Below, in pieces: positions 61,261 through 63,722 of a stretch of 63,722 nucleotides of DNA. The notes beneath the pieces are model-generated. The model worked only from the letters and a program-made list of their open reading frames with translations. It was not told where the DNA came from and did no database searches. Source of the DNA: Acidimicrobiaceae bacterium (GTDB lineage: Bacteria > Actinomycetota > Acidimicrobiia > Acidimicrobiales > Aldehydirespiratoraceae). The DNA is taken from NCBI GenBank assembly GCA_026706815.1, contig JAPOYA010000042.1, positions 1-63,722 on the forward strand, given 5' to 3'. Position numbers and translations under genes: made by a program. Numbering within the stretch: the stretch's first letter is position 1; every line of letters begins with the position of its first letter.

Positions 61261-62433
61261 GTGAACGAGGTTTACCTCGACTACAACGGTTCGGCTCCAC
61301 TCGACCCGCGGGTTTTTGAGGCAATGGAGCCATTGCTGCGCAATGGCGTTGGCAACGCGTCGTCCTCGCATCGCTTCGGACGGCGGCAGGCTGCGCTGGC
61401 AGAGACGGCACGGGAGCAGGTTGCCGCGTTGGTCGACGCGCCCGCGCCGGGGGTTGTGTTCTGCTCGGGGGCCACTGAGGCCAACAATCTAGCTCTGGTC
61501 GGTCTGGCAGAGGGGGCGCCTGCAGAACGGAACCGCTTGGTTGTATCGGCGGTGGAGCACGCGTCGGTGTACGAGACGGCTCGGTGGTTGCATGAGCAGG
61601 GCATGGCGAAGACCGATGTTGTGGGCGTCACCGAGGGTGGGTTCGTCGACCTTGACGAGCTGGGCTCGCTGTTGGGCCCTGACGTGCTGGCCGTGTCGGT
61701 GATGGCGGCCAACAGCGAGACCGGCGTTTTGAACCCGCTTGAGCAGATAGCAGAGTCGGCGCATGGCGTCGGCGCGGTGTTCCATTGCGACGCTGCGCAG
61801 GTTGCGGGACGCCTGCCGCTGTCCATGGGGGATCTGTCGATCGACCTGTTGTCGTTGAGCGGCCACAAGATGTGCGGCCCCGGCGGAGTCGGCGCACTCG
61901 TGGGAACCGGGGGAGCGCTGCGCGGTCTGCGTCCGGTTGCCCACGGTGGAGGCCAGGAGCGGGGCCTGCGGTCGGGCTCGCTCAACGTCGCGGGGATAGC
62001 GGGTTTCGGTGCGGCAGCCGTGCTCGGCTTGAAGGAGCGGGAACAGGAGTCGGCGAGGGTCGAGGTGCTGAGGGACCGGCTCGTCGACGGGGTTCGAATT
62101 GGGCTGCGAGGGGTGTGCGAGAACGGCGACACGTCCAAGCGGCTTCCCAACACCGCGAATCTGCATTTCGCCGGCGCTGATGCCGAGGCTGTGATCCACA
62201 ACATGGACCCGCTGGCCGTGTCGGCAGGGTCCGCTTGCAGTGCAGGCGCAATCGAGCCGTCGCGCGTGCTGACGGCAATGGGTCTGTCGCGGGAAGAGGC
62301 CTTCGAGTCGGTGCGTTTCAGCCTGGGCCGGTTCACCACCGATGCTGAGGTGGACACTGCAATTTCCAAGACGGTTGAGGCGGTGACCCGAGTCAGGGAC
62401 ATGACGGGGGAGGCTTTTGGTGCGGTTGGCTGA
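61261..62433 (+). CDS. sspA: cysteine desulfurase, SspA/DndA type
   Basis: 390 aa, GTG start with AGGAGG ribosome-binding site. YLDYNGSAPLDPRVFEAM, the PLP-Lys in LSLSGHKMCGPGGVGAL and the persulfide loop SAGSACSAG match DndA/IscS-like enzymes. It supplies sulfur for DNA phosphorothioation, judged by the downstream DUF4007 gene. Overlaps the next gene by 14 bp. Confidence 0.87.
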   Translation: MNEVYLDYNGSAPLDPRVFEAMEPLLRNGVGNASSSHRFGRRQAALAETAREQVAALVDAPAPGVVFCSGATEANNLALVGLAEGAPAERNRLVVSAVEHASVYETARWLHEQGMAKTDVVGVTEGGFVDLDELGSLLGPDVLAVSVMAANSETGVLNPLEQIAESAHGVGAVFHCDAAQVAGRLPLSMGDLSIDLLSLSGHKMCGPGGVGALVGTGGALRGLRPVAHGGGQERGLRSGSLNVAGIAGFGAAAVLGLKEREQESARVEVLRDRLVDGVRIGLRGVCENGDTSKRLPNTANLHFAGADAEAVIHNMDPLAVSAGSACSAGAIEPSRVLTAMGLSREEAFESVRFSLGRFTTDAEVDTAISKTVEAVTRVRDMTGEAFGAVG

Positions 62434-63472
62434 TGCAGCCGAGCCGGTGTTCGCTCGCCATGAGACGTTTCACCCGCGTTATGGATGGTTCCGCAAGGCT
62501 GTGGCCGCGGCTGCTGAGGACCCGGGGGTTTTCAGTGCTCCCGACGCCACCGTTGAATTGGGCGTCGGCAAGAACATGGTCAAGGCGATCCGCTTCTGGG
62601 GATTGGCGGCGAAGTTGATCGAGAACACCCCGAATCCGCCGGGCTCGCCAGCGAAGCGAACTCGCAATGTGGTTCCCACAGAGTTCGGCAGGCTGTTGTT
62701 CGATCCGAGCAGCGGTTGGGACCCGTTCATGGAGGACCCGGGGACGCTGTGGCTCTTGCATTGGAAACTCCTGTCGCCTCGCAGTCAGCTTCCGGTGTGG
62801 TGGGTGGCGTTCAACCAGTTCAATGCGATCGAGTTCGACTTCTCTGATCTGGAATCGGCTTGTCGTGGAGGCATCGCCAGCGGCGCGGAATGGCCGGCGC
62901 CCCATGAATCCTCGCTGCGCAAGGACCTGAGTGCGCTTCTGCGAACCTATGCACCGGCTGAGCGGACCGCTCACAGCCGCGTCGAGGACCTGTTGGACTG
63001 TCCCCTGCGGGAACTGGGCTTGATCGTCCGATCGCAGGCGACCGGGAACTACAGGTTCGCCATGGGTCCCAAGCCGACTCTGCCCCCCGCGGTCGCCGCC
63101 TACGTGGTGCTTGACTACATTGCATACTGTGAACCGACTGCAAGGACTGTGCTGTTGAGCCGGATGTCCACCGAACCGGGGGCGCCGGGACGGGCATTCC
63201 GGCTGAGCGAAGCGGAGCTTGCCGATGCGCTGCGCCAGGCGGTCGAGTTCTCCGATGGGGCACTGGACCTGGCATCGCCGGCCGGCGCCGCCCAGCTTGT
63301 CTGGAGGGGTGAAGCGGCAGAGTTGGCCAAAGCGCTGCTCGACCGCTACTACCTTGTCGGCCTTGAGCGTCTTGGCGGACTTGAGCGCGCGACCCACAGC
63401 ACCGTCTCTGAGATGACGGGTGCTTCAGCACAGCGAGCACTGGTGCCCGGGCCGGTTGGAGTGGTGCGGTGA
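62420..63472 (+). CDS. sspB: DUF4007 protein, SspB-like
   Basis: 350 aa, GTG start at 62420 (TTG 62417 possible). It opens with the family hallmark FARHETFHPRYGWFRKA, then GVGKNMVKAIRFWG, FDPSSGWDPFMEDPGTLWLLHW and the late LLDRYYLVGL. DUF4007 proteins next to a cysteine desulfurase are SspB, reported to nick DNA in Ssp phosphorothioation. Ends 4 bp into the next gene (GTGA). Confidence 0.8.
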   Translation: MRLADAAEPVFARHETFHPRYGWFRKAVAAAAEDPGVFSAPDATVELGVGKNMVKAIRFWGLAAKLIENTPNPPGSPAKRTRNVVPTEFGRLLFDPSSGWDPFMEDPGTLWLLHWKLLSPRSQLPVWWVAFNQFNAIEFDFSDLESACRGGIASGAEWPAPHESSLRKDLSALLRTYAPAERTAHSRVEDLLDCPLRELGLIVRSQATGNYRFAMGPKPTLPPAVAAYVVLDYIAYCEPTARTVLLSRMSTEPGAPGRAFRLSEAELADALRQAVEFSDGALDLASPAGAAQLVWRGEAAELAKALLDRYYLVGLERLGGLERATHSTVSEMTGASAQRALVPGPVGVVR

Positions 63473-63722
63473 AGCTCCTCGCCGACTCTGTGGCAGTCGC
63501 GGACCGCTTCGCCCGCTCGGCCAATCTGGAGCGCGACGCTTCGTTGACCGCAGCGCTCGATGGCTATGTGTTGACAGGCCGTGCTCTTGACGTCGTCACC
63601 CGCATCGCTGGATCCGCGTGTCGGGGGGGGGGGGGGGGGGGGGGCGTGGGGGGGGCCCTACGGTTCCGGCAAGGCCTCGCTCGGGGGTTTTTTTGACTCG
63701 CTTTTCGCCCCGGCCGGGGGTG
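63469..63722 (+). CDS. sspC: SspC-like P-loop ATPase, 5' end, frameshifted by a poly-G artefact
   Basis: GTG start overlapping the sspB stop. About 50 residues (MKLLADSVAVADRFARSANL onward) precede a 22-G run. After it, the Walker A sequence GPYGSGKAS is legible in the next frame (from 63653) to the window end. The shift and the G run appear to be assembly error rather than biology. The rest of the gene is outside the window. Confidence 0.6.
63623..63655. repeat. poly-G run at the contig end (likely artefact)
   Basis: 22 consecutive G (63623-63644), then C-G-T, then eight G (63648-63655). This breaks the SspC frame just before its Walker A motif and lies 67 bases from the window end. Such runs are typical of failed base calls at low-coverage ends. 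Confidence 0.85.

Noticed and set aside
1..63722. tRNA, rRNA or CRISPR arrays
   Set aside because: No cloverleaf-like or ribosomal sequence and no regularly spaced direct repeats with unique spacers were found by eye. The short tandem repeats noted are of other types.

Overview
The window is about 63.7 kb of high-GC chromosomal DNA from an actinobacterium. Markers are a WhiB regulator, a PdtaS-type histidine kinase, a DUF3107 protein, a DUF5317 protein, the block of a putative phosphomutase, DUF3090 and SCO1664-family genes, an F420-type reductase, and an Rv2466c/DsbA-like protein of the mycothiol-dependent type. A System I cytochrome c maturation operon and a choline/betaine-related gene set suggest an aerobic, possibly marine, deep-branching lineage such as Acidimicrobiia. 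That placement is inference.

Layout. Positions 1-4.4 kb are an accessory region: an IS3-family transposase tail, a rhodanese gene with a decayed second copy, an IS3 remnant, a secreted protein built of near-identical repeats and Thr-rich linkers, and a perfect 36-bp palindrome. Positions 4.4-9.1 kb (minus strand) hold a glycine betaine/proline ABC transporter (proV, proW, proX), with a ProW carrying a large extra membrane domain. Positions 9.7-12.3 kb hold a HigBA-like toxin-antitoxin pair lying between a decayed copy and the intact copy of the 5' end of a choline-dehydrogenase-like gene. Positions 12.3-18.9 kb hold an AlbA-type ATPase, MetY, an alpha/beta hydrolase, a PabB-PabC fusion and an MFS transporter. 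Positions 18.9-25.2 kb (minus strand) hold a tightly overlapping six-gene corrinoid methyltransfer operon: corrinoid protein, DUF1638, virulence-factor family, methyl-H4folate methyltransferase, RamA-like activator, and non-pyrrolysine MttB.

Positions 25.4-34.3 kb are housekeeping and small genes (leuS, a YcaQ-like protein, a Nudix hydrolase, a glycosyltransferase and a GH63-like hydrolase, DUF5317, a septum-formation-domain lipoprotein). Positions 34.4-41.6 kb are a complete ccmABCDEFGHI operon, followed by a YceI / cytochrome c / copper monooxygenase fusion (41.7-43.9 kb). Positions 44-59.5 kb hold a SufR-like regulator and Mrp sharing one compact bidirectional promoter, PdtaS, WhiB, GDPD, a DAG-kinase family protein, EtfBA, the phosphomutase/DUF3090/SCO1664 block, a type 5 uracil-DNA glycosylase, a DUF4143 ATPase, and an F420 reductase coupled to a DsbA-like thiol oxidoreductase. 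The last kilobases hold a branched-chain-type solute-binding lipoprotein and the start of an Ssp-type DNA phosphorothioation locus (SspA, SspB, 5' end of SspC), cut off in a poly-G assembly artefact.

Most notable observation: the DsbA/Rv2466c-like gene at 57705-58319 has an in-frame UGA exactly where the first Cys of its CPWC active site should be. The UGA is followed, 14 nt later, by a stem-loop of 8 pairs with a GUU loop, which fits a bacterial SECIS element. It is therefore a strong selenoprotein candidate that a standard gene caller would truncate. A second genome-style signal is a recurring TAnnnT -10 box 6-8 nt upstream of start codons, implying widespread leaderless transcripts.
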